A stretch of 6,903 bases of DNA from Nitrospirota bacterium. GTDB taxonomy: Bacteria; Nitrospirota; Thermodesulfovibrionia; Thermodesulfovibrionales; JdFR-86. The stretch is taken from positions 1-6,903 of the forward strand of contig DAOUWH010000082.1 in the NCBI GenBank assembly GCA_030667205.1. The letters run 5' to 3'. Made by a program: the position numbers and the translations under genes. A model generated the notes under the pieces. That model made no database searches. It worked only from the letters and a program-made list of their open reading frames with translations, and was not told the DNA's origin. The first letter of the stretch is position 1. Every line of letters starts with the position of its first letter. Positions 1 to 5,648 of this stretch are shown here, one piece after another.

Positions 1-118
1 CAATCCTAATCTTCGGGAACTGCACGGCAAAGACCGCAGTGATGAGCAAGACCAGGATGACGACCAGCTTGGGCCTGGCAACGGAAAGCTCCACCAGTTT
101 CATTATCGGGTTCTTCAT
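1..118 (-). CDS. RND/MMPL-superfamily exporter, N-terminal fragment (runs off window)
   Basis: This is the first 39 codons of a gene that continues beyond the left edge. The start ATG is at 118-116, preceded by a weak GTGAG-type ribosome binding site. The visible protein has a short cytoplasmic stretch with basic residues (start MKNPIMKLVE, then ARPK). A hydrophobic segment follows at about residues 17-33 (VVILVLLITAVFAVQFPKIR). An N-terminal TM1 ending in F-P-K-I-R-I is typical of RND-superfamily exporters of the MMPL/HpnN type, in which it leads into a periplasmic loop with a D-T-D-P motif. That motif would lie outside the window. Such proteins use the proton gradient to export lipids, hydrophobic compounds or metals; the substrate cannot be told from this fragment. 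It lies 30 nt after the tiny ORF at 235-149 and may be the last part of the sulfur operon or the start of another unit. Confidence 0.6.
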   Translation of the reverse strand, partial: MKNPIMKLVELSVARPKLVVILVLLITAVFAVQFPKIRI

Positions 119-148
119 CTAATTCTCACTTGCCGGGGTTAGAATTAC

Positions 149-235
149 TCAAGTCCCGACCTCGCCCGGGGCCTGCGCCCAAGAGGGGATGCCAACGGCC
201 AGCACGATAAAAAGCGCAACGAGTATTCTTCTCAC
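149..235 (-). CDS. Tiny ORF: a 28-residue signal-peptide-like protein, possibly a gene remnant
   Basis: A GTG start at 235-233 follows a strong AAGGAGGAGG ribosome binding site. The frame encodes 28 residues and stops at TGA 151-149. It reads as a classic Sec signal peptide: basic RR near the start, a hydrophobic core (ILVALFIVLAVGIP), and a signal-peptidase-I-like SWAQA site. Only about seven residues follow. Ten further sense codons lie beyond the TGA before a TAG at 121-119, directly against the RND start. The gene is therefore either a very short exported peptide or the surviving 5' end of a periplasmic protein gene that lost its body. RND exporters of this kind often sit beside genes for periplasmic or outer-membrane-targeted proteins, which makes a remnant plausible. 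The good ribosome binding site and signal sequence are seen directly; function is unknown. Confidence 0.4.
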   Translation of the reverse strand: MRRILVALFIVLAVGIPSWAQAPGEVGT

Positions 236-284
236 TGCCTCCTCCTTGATAGGATTGGCCTCTTAATGCTGTCTCATTCCGGGG

Positions 285-1472
285 CTACGGCCAGTTGCCG
301 TGGCCGTGTTTCATCTTGTAGAGGAAATACCGCTCGAACCATATCTTCATCCACTTGACCCATACGGACTTCTTCAGCGTAGTGGCCTGCCTCGGCGGAA
401 GAAGCGGCTTTGCCCCCATGTATGCTGCCGTATTACCCATGTCCATGAAGCAGATGGCGTTCATCTCATATGCGTCAGGCGGGGCTATGCCGGTTATCTC
501 CGACACTATGGTGCGGGCCGCCGTAAGGGCCATCCTGACGGTCATGAACCCTGTCTTGGGCACACCCGTGGGCACTGGCGTGGGCTCGGGCGGAGCTATG
601 GCAATGGCCACGCCGATTGTAAAGATGTTTTTAACGCCCTTGTTTCGCATATTTTCATCCACGGGTATGAAACCCCTCGGGTTTCCGAGGTGCGCCACGG
701 CAGGCACCCCCTTCATGGCAGGTGCAAACATCGCGAGCTTAAAAGGAATTTTGGAGCCGTCCTTGAGCCTTACCTCATCGGGCGCAAACTCCTCAACGGC
801 CTGGTTTGTTATGATCTTTATATCCTTATCGGCAAACTCGTCCTCCATCCACCGTTTCGAGGCGCCGAGGCCGCCCATGCCGAAGTGCCCTATAAAGGGC
901 TCCGAGGTAATAAAGACAATGGGCACCTTGTGTCTTATCTTCCTCTTCCTGAGCTCATAGTCGACCTCAAAGGCATACTCGTAAGGCGGGCCAAAACAGC
1001 TCACCCCCTGCACCGAGCCCACGGCTATCGGGCCGGGCTCCTCGAGGAACCTGTCCCATGCCAACTTTGCACCCTCTGCCTGCTCGAGGGTAAATATGCA
1101 TTTTGTGTGTCCGCCCTCGGGGCCAAGACCGGGCACCTCGTCGAAGGCAAGGGCCGGGCCGGTTGATATGATGAGGTAGTCATAAGGTATCTCCGCCGTT
1201 TCGGTCATGACCTTCGAGGCGTCGGCATCGACGCCCTTAGCGGCCTCGTGCCTGAATTGTATCCCCCTGGGCTCCAGGATATCCTTAAGCGGCAGGGTTA
1301 TGTCCTTTGCGCTGCGCCAACCCATGGACACCCACGGAAGCGACGGGATGAAAACGAACTTGTCGAGGTCCGAAAGAACGGTTACGTCCGCCTTTTCGCC
1401 AAGCAGCCTCCTGAGTTCAAAGGCTGCCGTAAGGCCCCCGAAGGAGCCACCAAGGACCACTATCCTTGCCAT
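285..1472 (-). CDS. sqr: Type I sulfide:quinone oxidoreductase (Acidithiobacillus-like SQR)
   Basis: A flavoprotein of 395 residues that oxidises sulfide to polysulfide or sulfane sulfur and passes electrons to the membrane quinone pool. The N-terminus has the FAD-binding GxGGxxGG-like motif (VVLGGSFGGLTAA, residues 5-17), and a second dinucleotide-fold ATG-like motif (STGP) lies near 103-106. From remembered alignment with A. ferrooxidans SQR, the two catalytic disulfide cysteines are present: Cys159 (GVSCFGPPYEY, matching Cys160) and Cys341 (NAICFMDMG, matching Cys356). The TPVPTGVPKTGFM segment (298-310) is a family hallmark near the flavin and quinone site. The C-terminus (WVKWMKIWFERYFLYKM, about 371-387) is an aromatic amphipathic helix suited to monotopic membrane attachment, and the tail is shorter than in A. 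ferrooxidans. The third family cysteine (Cys128) is replaced by Phe127, with Cys125 two residues earlier. The start at 1472 has GGGAGGAG 8 nt upstream. It is the last clear sulfur gene of the cluster. Confidence 0.9.
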   Translation of the reverse strand: MARIVVLGGSFGGLTAAFELRRLLGEKADVTVLSDLDKFVFIPSLPWVSMGWRSAKDITLPLKDILEPRGIQFRHEAAKGVDADASKVMTETAEIPYDYLIISTGPALAFDEVPGLGPEGGHTKCIFTLEQAEGAKLAWDRFLEEPGPIAVGSVQGVSCFGPPYEYAFEVDYELRKRKIRHKVPIVFITSEPFIGHFGMGGLGASKRWMEDEFADKDIKIITNQAVEEFAPDEVRLKDGSKIPFKLAMFAPAMKGVPAVAHLGNPRGFIPVDENMRNKGVKNIFTIGVAIAIAPPEPTPVPTGVPKTGFMTVRMALTAARTIVSEITGIAPPDAYEMNAICFMDMGNTAAYMGAKPLLPPRQATTLKKSVWVKWMKIWFERYFLYKMKHGHGNWP

Positions 1473-1491
1473 ATTGTTTCTCCTCCCCTCA

Positions 1492-1520
1492 ATTATCTGC
1501 CACTTTTAAAGCATCTGCAA
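1492..1520 (-). promoter_or_regulatory. Possible internal promoter upstream of the type I SQR gene
   Basis: On the minus strand a TTGCAG hexamer (1520-1515) and a GATAAT hexamer (1497-1492) are separated by exactly 17 bp. The -10 matches the sigma-70 consensus at five of six positions; the -35 matches only at TTG. The predicted start near 1485 would leave a very short leader containing the GGGGAGGAG ribosome binding site. The 118-nt gap before this SQR gene is the largest inside the cluster, so a separate or additional promoter is plausible. The match is modest and could be chance in AT-rich spacer. Confidence 0.3.
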
Positions 1521-1533
1521 GCCTTTAAAAGTG
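1501..1533. repeat. Perfect 11-bp inverted repeat with 11-nt spacer, ahead of the type I SQR gene
   Basis: CACTTTTAAAG at 1501-1511 is mirrored by CTTTAAAAGTG at 1523-1533 around an 11-nt spacer. The arms are AT-rich and no U-run follows either side beyond the arms, so it is a poor intrinsic terminator. The two half-sites are 22 bp apart from start to start, about two helical turns. They overlap the -35 and spacer of the possible promoter at 1492-1520. That arrangement suits a dimeric DNA-binding regulator. An RNA hairpin that stabilises or separates the flanking messages is the alternative. Confidence 0.5.
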
Positions 1534-1553
1534 CTCTTCGGCCTCGATTTCCG

Positions 1554-1568
1554 GACTGCCGGGCAGTT
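1554..1568. repeat. Short GC-rich inverted repeat between the membrane protein gene and the type I SQR gene
   Basis: The + strand reads ACTGCC-G-GGCAGT at 1555-1567, which can fold as a 5-6 bp stem with a CGG loop. No thymine run follows on the minus strand, so a complete intrinsic terminator is unlikely. It may be a weak pause or RNA-stability hairpin in the intercistronic region. Function is unknown. Confidence 0.3.
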
Positions 1569-1575
1569 CAGCTCT

Positions 1576-1610
1576 CTCAGAACGCCCCGATTACTTTATC
1601 GTTTTCGGCC
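1576..1610 (-). pseudogene. Ectopic copy of the dsrH-like 3' end (gene fragment)
   Basis: These 35 nt match 4634-4668, the 3' end of the DsrH-like gene, at 31 of 35 positions without gaps. Read on the minus strand in the dsrH frame, the fragment encodes E-N-D-K-V-I-G-A-F and a TGA stop at 1579-1577. The true gene ends E-N-D-K-V-V-G-A-F. Immediately upstream in that frame there is a TAA stop, so only about eleven codons remain. The fragment overlaps the last codons and the TAA stop (1593-1591) of the membrane protein gene in another frame. It looks like a scar of duplication or recombination involving a dsrH-like gene. Confidence 0.65.
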
Positions 1611-2142
1611 CCTTATCTTTTTGCTTAAGCCAAAAGGTCAGGACTCTTAGTTTGATATTATTGGATACAATTCTCGCAAGGACGTATATAAGTGCAAAAC
1701 TCCCTACATACCCTATGGAACGACCAACTACCGGGATTTCAACCGGAAGGGGGAGTTCGACCCCCGTGAAGCGGTACTGCAACCACGCAAGGGCGAAAAA
1801 TACAGGCCACAACGATGCCGCTGAAAGAGCAATCATCTGAAAAAAGGATTTCCCGAACGCCTCATTTGCCAGAAGATTGCTTGCCCTGTATGCCGCCTTT
1901 TGGCCTGCCCTAAGGGCATCTATCGAAAGCTCTTGGAAGCGCGACATTTCCTTGCCGTTGTGGATTATTCTTTCCCTGTTTGCGCGGAACGCCAAAGATA
2001 TTGAAAACTCTCCGACAATCACACATATGACGGCAAGGACAAACGTCCCGAGATAGTAACCGAGAACGTGGTTGTCCGGGAACCTGTATACAGGCAACAG
2101 CATTTTGTCCATCTGCAAATAGAAATATGTAAACACATCCAT
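1591..2142 (-). CDS. Three-helix membrane protein with a central helical region (EMC3/DUF106-like architecture, tentative)
   Basis: I do not firmly recognise this 183-residue protein. It has three hydrophobic segments at about residues 29-51, 100-121 and 142-162. Between the first and second is a charged, helix-forming stretch (51-98) containing NRERIIHNGKEMSRFQELS and alanine-rich AxxAGQKAAYRAS. One helix, then a cytoplasmic helical hairpin region, then two helices is the layout of the DUF106/EMC3 branch of the Oxa1/YidC superfamily, but I cannot confirm that without a profile search. The C-terminus is basic (KQKDKGPKTIK), and its last codons lie in DNA copied from the 3' end of the dsrH-like gene, so the native tail may have been altered. 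GGGAGGAT lies 8 nt before the ATG. It follows the TauE gene by 49 nt and may assist its insertion or a membrane step of sulfur handling. Confidence 0.75.
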   Translation of the reverse strand: MDVFTYFYLQMDKMLLPVYRFPDNHVLGYYLGTFVLAVICVIVGEFSISLAFRANRERIIHNGKEMSRFQELSIDALRAGQKAAYRASNLLANEAFGKSFFQMIALSAASLWPVFFALAWLQYRFTGVELPLPVEIPVVGRSIGYVGSFALIYVLARIVSNNIKLRVLTFWLKQKDKGPKTIK

Positions 2143-2191
2143 TGGATATCCTCCCGCCCTTACCCTTTTTCCAAATGTGCGGGGACCTTAT

Positions 2192-3367
2192 CTAAAACGG
2201 CGGGACTATACTGTGACCGAGAAAGCCTTTCGATGTATACCTGATCCCGACATATATGGCAAGGACTACAAAGAGTCTCTTAAGCCAAATGTCGGGGATG
2301 TATCTGGAAGTCCTCGGACCCAGCATGGACCCGACAAATATCCCGAACAACTCAATACCGATCAGCGGCCAGTAAACTACGACACCTTTAATGGCCATAT
2401 ATGAAAAAATGCTCACGATCATCCCCACCAGAACAGTCAGAGCCGAGGTCCCTGCAACCAGGAACATCGGCAACCCAGCGATACTAGTAAGAAAAGGAAC
2501 GAATAAGAAGCCTCCGCCTATGCCAAGAAAGGATGCCAATGCCGCGATGAAGAAGCCGCCTATTACAGGGATTATCGGCCTAAAGCTGAATTCCACACCG
2601 TAGAAAGTGAACCTTATCCTGCTCAGGCCCCATTCAACAATTTTTACGCCGTGCTGAGATGTGTCCACAGCTTCGTTGTTCTTTAATTTAATGTGAGCTT
2701 CTTCAAAAGCCTTTGCAGCAGCCCTGGCATTTTTCTTTTTCGATCGGCCGCGTTCAGTTGTTTCGTAAAAGAGAAACGCTCCGATAATGAATACGCATAT
2801 GCCGAAATAGCCGATATATTCACTTAGCTTTATCTTGCCGGCCGTTGCAATCGGAACAAGTATGCTGCCCGCCACGGAGCCCGCCGCGAGAGCGATTCCG
2901 AGAGGGAGCACCAACCTCCCCATCCTGTAATAGTTTATCGAGGATATCAGTGCACTGATGCTTACAAGCCACTGGTTTGATACCCTGATGCTGTCGGTTA
3001 TGAGCGTGTTTAATTCAGGGCTCGTCTGCTTAAAACTCCTGGCGTAATCCCCCAGGCCGAAAATGGTTATATGGCCGACTCCGGCCATTATGCCCCCGAA
3101 GGCTCCCACGGTAGAAAATATCCATCCTACCCAGATAGCCCATAGAAAAGCCCACATGAAATTTACATCCGGAGCGCCCGGAATGCCGAGGAAACCGCCC
3201 TCCGCGTCGGGGTCTATCATGCCCTTACCGACACCCTGAGGCGCCGCAGCAATGGCATCGGCAAGCGTATCCGCATAGCATGGGTCGGCAAAGACAGTTA
3301 GCCCAAGAAGCAGGAAACATGAAACAACTATAATCAGATATGATATTTTCCCCGGCTTTAGCGCCAT
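2192..3367 (-). CDS. TauE/SafE-family sulfite/anion exporter
   Basis: A polytopic inner-membrane protein of 391 residues. The second half carries the TauE/SafE signature region: A-S-F-L-G-I-G-G-G-F-L-F-V-P at 278-291, followed by VAGTSALTVLVG (304-315). An earlier G-G-rich repeat at about 83-98 (STVGAFGGIMAGVGHI) is its counterpart in the first half, consistent with the internal duplication of this family. Residues 1-32 form a signal-anchor or cleavable leader (YLIIVVSCFLLLGLTVFA). A long hydrophilic loop rich in K, R and E (about 203-255) separates the two helical halves. Family members export sulfite, sulfoacetate or related organosulfur anions. Its start is 5 nt after the type II SQR stop, so the two are surely cotranscribed and probably translationally coupled. 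The context suggests it removes sulfite, thiosulfate or another oxidised product made from SQR-derived sulfane sulfur. The substrate is inferred. Confidence 0.88.
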   Translation of the reverse strand: MALKPGKISYLIIVVSCFLLLGLTVFADPCYADTLADAIAAAPQGVGKGMIDPDAEGGFLGIPGAPDVNFMWAFLWAIWVGWIFSTVGAFGGIMAGVGHITIFGLGDYARSFKQTSPELNTLITDSIRVSNQWLVSISALISSINYYRMGRLVLPLGIALAAGSVAGSILVPIATAGKIKLSEYIGYFGICVFIIGAFLFYETTERGRSKKKNARAAAKAFEEAHIKLKNNEAVDTSQHGVKIVEWGLSRIRFTFYGVEFSFRPIIPVIGGFFIAALASFLGIGGGFLFVPFLTSIAGLPMFLVAGTSALTVLVGMIVSIFSYMAIKGVVVYWPLIGIELFGIFVGSMLGPRTSRYIPDIWLKRLFVVLAIYVGIRYTSKGFLGHSIVPPF

Positions 3368-3372
3368 GCTTT

Positions 3373-4584
3373 TCAGGCCTTACCCTTCAAAATTTTATTC
3401 CAGTACAGCCAGGGCATCCCGTATCGTATCAACAGCCACAAGCTGTAATGTTCCTTGGTCGGATCCAGTATCGGGAGGGTAGGCATAAGTTTGCTATCGT
3501 GGTCAAATTCCGCAAGCAGCAACTTGCCGTATCCTGTCGTCACCGGGCATGCGGTATAGCCATTATACTTCGACGCTTCCTCCGGAGCCTTCTTTTCCAT
3601 GGCGTCAAGCAGATTCTTCACCAGGATGGGGGCCTGGATACGGACAGCGGCACCGGTCTTTGTGTCTCCGAGATTAGCGACGTCTCCGAGGCTGAAGACG
3701 TTTTTGTATTGTCTGTGCTGCATGGTCTCGCCATCTACATCGACCCATCCCAGCGGGTCATCCTTGACAGCCAACGGACTGTCCTTGATAAAATCCGGGG
3801 CGGACATCGGCGGAGCCACATGCAACATATCGAACTGCACAGTGACCTGTTCTTTGCCTTCGCCTTTTGCAACTTCGATTACGGCTTCTTTGGCCCCGCC
3901 CCTGACTTCTATCAGGCTGGACTGAAAGATGAGGTTAAGCCCATACCGCTGGGCAATTTTAAGAAGTGCCGCATTTATCTCTTTCACTCGCAAAAGACCC
4001 GGCTTCCCCGTATAGAAAGAGATTTCCGACTTCTCCAGTATGCCCCTTTTCCTGAAGTTGTCCGCTGCCAGGTACATGATTTTCTGCGGTGCGGCACCGC
4101 ATTTAATGACCGAGCTGGGCTGAGTGAACACGGCCTTGCCGCTCGTAAAACTCCTGATGCATTCGTAGGTATAGGGAGCGATGTCGAAAAGATAGTTAGA
4201 GCACACCCCGTTCTTGCCCAATGTCTCGGGCAGGCCTTTGATCAAATGCCAGTCAAGCTGAATCCCGCAACAGACGACCATGAAATCGTAGGTGATTCGC
4301 TGGCCCGACTTTGTTATAAGCAGATTATTTTCAGGCTCAATTTTCTCCGCGCCGTCTCTGATCCACCTGGCTTCGGGCGGAATACAGTCGGCCTCGTTTC
4401 GAACAGTTTTATTGACGTCGAACGCCCCGCCCCCAACAAGGGTCCAGCCAGGCTGATAGTAGTGCTTCTCCGAAGGCTCGACTATAGCGATGTCAAGTTT
4501 CGCATTTTTACGCAAAAGCCGGGCGGCTACCGAAATGCCTGCGTTTCCGCCTCCCACTATTAGAACTTGGTGATGTGATTTCAT
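3373..4584 (-). CDS. sqr: Type II sulfide:quinone oxidoreductase (mitochondrial SQOR-like)
   Basis: A 403-residue FAD flavoprotein that oxidises sulfide and reduces quinone at the membrane surface. In type II enzymes the sulfane sulfur usually goes to a small acceptor such as glutathione, sulfite or another thiol. Visible motifs: the FAD-binding LIVGGGNAG (8-16), the hallmark HYYQPGWTLVGGG (41-53), the first redox cysteine in IKCGAAPQKIMYL (Cys162), the flavin-contacting FSLGDVANLGDTKTGAA (297-313), and the second redox cysteine in YTACPVTTGYGKLLLAEF (Cys346). The C-terminal segment PWLYWNKILKGKA matches the membrane-binding end of the human SQOR type. I chose the ATG at 4584 because GGGAGGAG and AAGGAA lie just upstream; a TTG seven codons earlier has no such site. 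It follows the DsrH-like gene by 50 nt and precedes TauE by 5 nt. It belongs to a different SQR class from the enzyme at 285-1472. Confidence 0.93.
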   Translation of the reverse strand: MKSHHQVLIVGGGNAGISVAARLLRKNAKLDIAIVEPSEKHYYQPGWTLVGGGAFDVNKTVRNEADCIPPEARWIRDGAEKIEPENNLLITKSGQRITYDFMVVCCGIQLDWHLIKGLPETLGKNGVCSNYLFDIAPYTYECIRSFTSGKAVFTQPSSVIKCGAAPQKIMYLAADNFRKRGILEKSEISFYTGKPGLLRVKEINAALLKIAQRYGLNLIFQSSLIEVRGGAKEAVIEVAKGEGKEQVTVQFDMLHVAPPMSAPDFIKDSPLAVKDDPLGWVDVDGETMQHRQYKNVFSLGDVANLGDTKTGAAVRIQAPILVKNLLDAMEKKAPEEASKYNGYTACPVTTGYGKLLLAEFDHDSKLMPTLPILDPTKEHYSLWLLIRYGMPWLYWNKILKGKA

Positions 4585-4634
4585 TTCCTTGTTCTCCTCC
4601 CACAAAATGAACTACTATCTTGTCTTTGTTGTGC

Positions 4635-4910
4635 TCAGAACGCTCCCACTACTTTATCGTTTTCCGCCATGAGGTCCACAAGCTCGTCGTATGTTATCTC
4701 TTTGACGCTTTTTTCTATGTCTTTGATCCCCCTGAGCTTTAAATCCTCGTCAAGCGCGAAGGCCGTGCCGCAGAAACCCTCGAGCATTTCTGGCCGCGCA
4801 AGGTAGACCGCGTTCTGAATGAGCGCGATGTCGGCGGCCATGTCTCTTGCGAGCTTTACGGCGCGTCCCGCCTCCTGTGTGTCAGGGGCGCTTTTTATGA
4901 TTACGAGCAT
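4635..4910 (-). CDS. DsrH/TusB-like sulfur-relay protein
   Basis: A small soluble protein of 91 residues, the usual size for DsrH/TusB. The N-terminal strand and helix (MLVIIKSAPDTQEAGRAVKL) lead to ADIALIQNAVYLA (26-38), which resembles the DxxxLLQDGVY core of DsrH/TusB. The segment ALDEDLKLRGI (52-62) corresponds to the family's conserved E-D-L-x-x-R-G turn. The end, ENDKVVGAF, is the family's short C-terminal strand. Its only cysteine is Cys47 (EGFCGTAF), not at the position of the single cysteine of A. vinosum DsrH, so it may be mainly structural. In Tus and Dsr systems, E, F and H subunits form a heterohexamer that passes persulfide sulfur. Here the trio follows arsR and precedes an SQR, suggesting that it handles SQR-derived sulfane sulfur. 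AAGGGGG lies about 10 nt before the ATG. Its last 35 bp are duplicated at 1576-1610. Confidence 0.75.
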   Translation of the reverse strand: MLVIIKSAPDTQEAGRAVKLARDMAADIALIQNAVYLARPEMLEGFCGTAFALDEDLKLRGIKDIEKSVKEITYDELVDLMAENDKVVGAF

Positions 4911-4928
4911 TTTTAATTGACCCCCTTA

Positions 4929-5288
4929 TTAAAATATCATTACCTTGTCGGCATCCTTTACGATTTCGGACACCTCGGAGCTGTTTATGACCTGTACGCC
5001 CTCGACAAGGTCCGCCTCCTCGAGATGCACCTCTCTTAAGGAGGCCTTATCGACATAGACCTCAGCGCCCATATCCACGCAGTCCTGTACCGAGGACTCA
5101 AGGCTTAGGAAACCCGTATCCCCCGCGTCCTGGCCGCTGACGGCGGCAAGCGCGCCCGAGTCCAGCAGAAGAAGGGACACTTTTTTCATTTCCTCGACCA
5201 CCCCGCCGAGGGCGTGGCGCACGGCCTCGGCCGCATCCACGGTCCCGTAGGGAGGCCTTTTAAGGATTATGCATATGCTTTCTGCCAT
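4929..5288 (-). CDS. DsrF/TusC-like DsrE-superfamily protein
   Basis: A soluble protein of 119 residues, normal length for TusC/DsrF. The N-terminal strand is followed by KRPPYGTVDAAEAVRHALG (10-28), the typical P-P-Y-G/S loop and first helix of DsrE-superfamily folds. The segment VSLLLLDSGALAAVSGQ (37-53) is the second strand plus the DG/SG turn, and AEVYVDKASLREVHL (75-89) matches the central V-Y-V-x-x-x-S-L-x-x-R region of DsrF/TusC. Cysteines are Cys6 and Cys70. Neither is an obvious carrier cysteine, as in many DsrF/TusC subunits that act as partners of the E subunit. The start at 5288 has GGGGAGGAG 7 nt upstream. It lies 13 nt after the true stop of the Sec-containing DsrE gene and 18 nt before the DsrH-like gene, so the three form one translational block and probably one complex. 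Confidence 0.78.
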   Translation of the reverse strand: MAESICIILKRPPYGTVDAAEAVRHALGGVVEEMKKVSLLLLDSGALAAVSGQDAGDTGFLSLESSVQDCVDMGAEVYVDKASLREVHLEEADLVEGVQVINSSEVSEIVKDADKVMIF

Positions 5289-5301
5289 TGAAGCTCCTCC
5301 C

Positions 5302-5646
5302 CTATATGCCGAAGTTCAGGAATATCCCTTCGGACTTGATAACGTTGTAAAGCCCCTTCAGGGAGCTCATCTCGCCCCTGTCGATTGCGTCCTCTGCCGC
5401 AAGACCGCGGCTTTGCATGCAGCCGGTTCATATGTCCACCTTCATGCCCCTTTCGACGAGCGCCTCAAGCGCTTTGAGCGACTGCGGCACCTGTCCCTTG
5501 ACTATTGTGAAAACGCCGTCTCCCGAGGCTATCAGCCGCACACCATGCCCTTTTTCGAGAGCAGCATCAGCAAGCCTGATGATCGTGTGGGTGTTCTCGT
5601 AGCTATAAGGCGTAGTGGACAGAAACATCGCTATCTCTTTTTTCAT
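5302..5646 (-). CDS. DsrE-like sulfur carrier read as a selenoprotein (in-frame UGA at 5430-5428)
   Basis: Read through UGA 5430-5428, this gene encodes 114 residues, the normal DsrE/TusD length; stopping there would give only 72. The N-terminal half has the DsrE strand and loop (FLSTTPYSYENTH), a helix (ADAALEKGHGVRL) and the SGDGVF turn. After the UGA the same frame continues TGCMQSRGLAAEDAIDRGEM and on to LNFGI and TAG 5304-5302, with no further stops. The UGA is codon 73 in the context VDI-U-TGC, where DsrE/TusD has its persulfide-carrying cysteine, and it makes a Sec-x-x-Cys pair with Cys76. A SECIS-like hairpin follows. DsrE-like selenoproteins have been reported in bacterial selenoproteome surveys. 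The start at 5646 is 5 nt from AGGAGG; an ATG at 5649, sharing a base with the arsR stop, is also possible. The role is inferred: accepting sulfane sulfur from SQR, with the DsrF- and DsrH-like partners. A sequencing error or mutated Cys codon is the alternative. Confidence 0.85.
5396..5430 (-). promoter_or_regulatory. Candidate bacterial SECIS element with its UGA codon
   Basis: On the minus strand the UGA (5430-5428) is followed by a 5-bp GC stem, GCCGC (5411-5407) pairing with GCGGC (5400-5396), closed by the loop GGUCUU (5406-5401). The loop begins 21 nt after the UGA. Bacterial SECIS elements lie directly downstream of the UGA inside the coding region, with an apical loop about 16-37 nt away and a G in the first two loop positions. 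The GGUC core is the same as in E. coli fdhF. The hairpin would recruit SelB with Sec-tRNA. A lower UGC/GCA pairing (5417-5415 with 5388-5386) could extend it across an internal loop. Confidence 0.8.
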
Positions 5647-5648
5647 CA

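Noticed and set aside
149..151. A second selenocysteine UGA in the tiny signal-peptide ORF
   Set aside because: Only ten codons follow before a TAG, there is no redox motif, and I see no GC stem with a G-starting loop at the right distance.
300..1166. Long + strand open frames opposite the type I SQR gene (300-1166 and 355-960)
   Set aside because: They lie antisense to a clearly conserved SQR gene, have no recognisable protein motifs, and fit the usual codon-bias shadow of a GC-rich gene.
3340..4563. A 407-codon + strand frame opposite the type II SQR gene
   Set aside because: It mirrors a well-supported SQR coding region almost end to end, has no conserved motifs and no good ribosome binding site. 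It is a shadow frame despite its length.
4582..4605. Type II SQR starting at TTG 4605
   Set aside because: The extra seven residues are encoded by the ribosome binding site region itself, and ATG 4584 directly precedes the FAD-binding strand.
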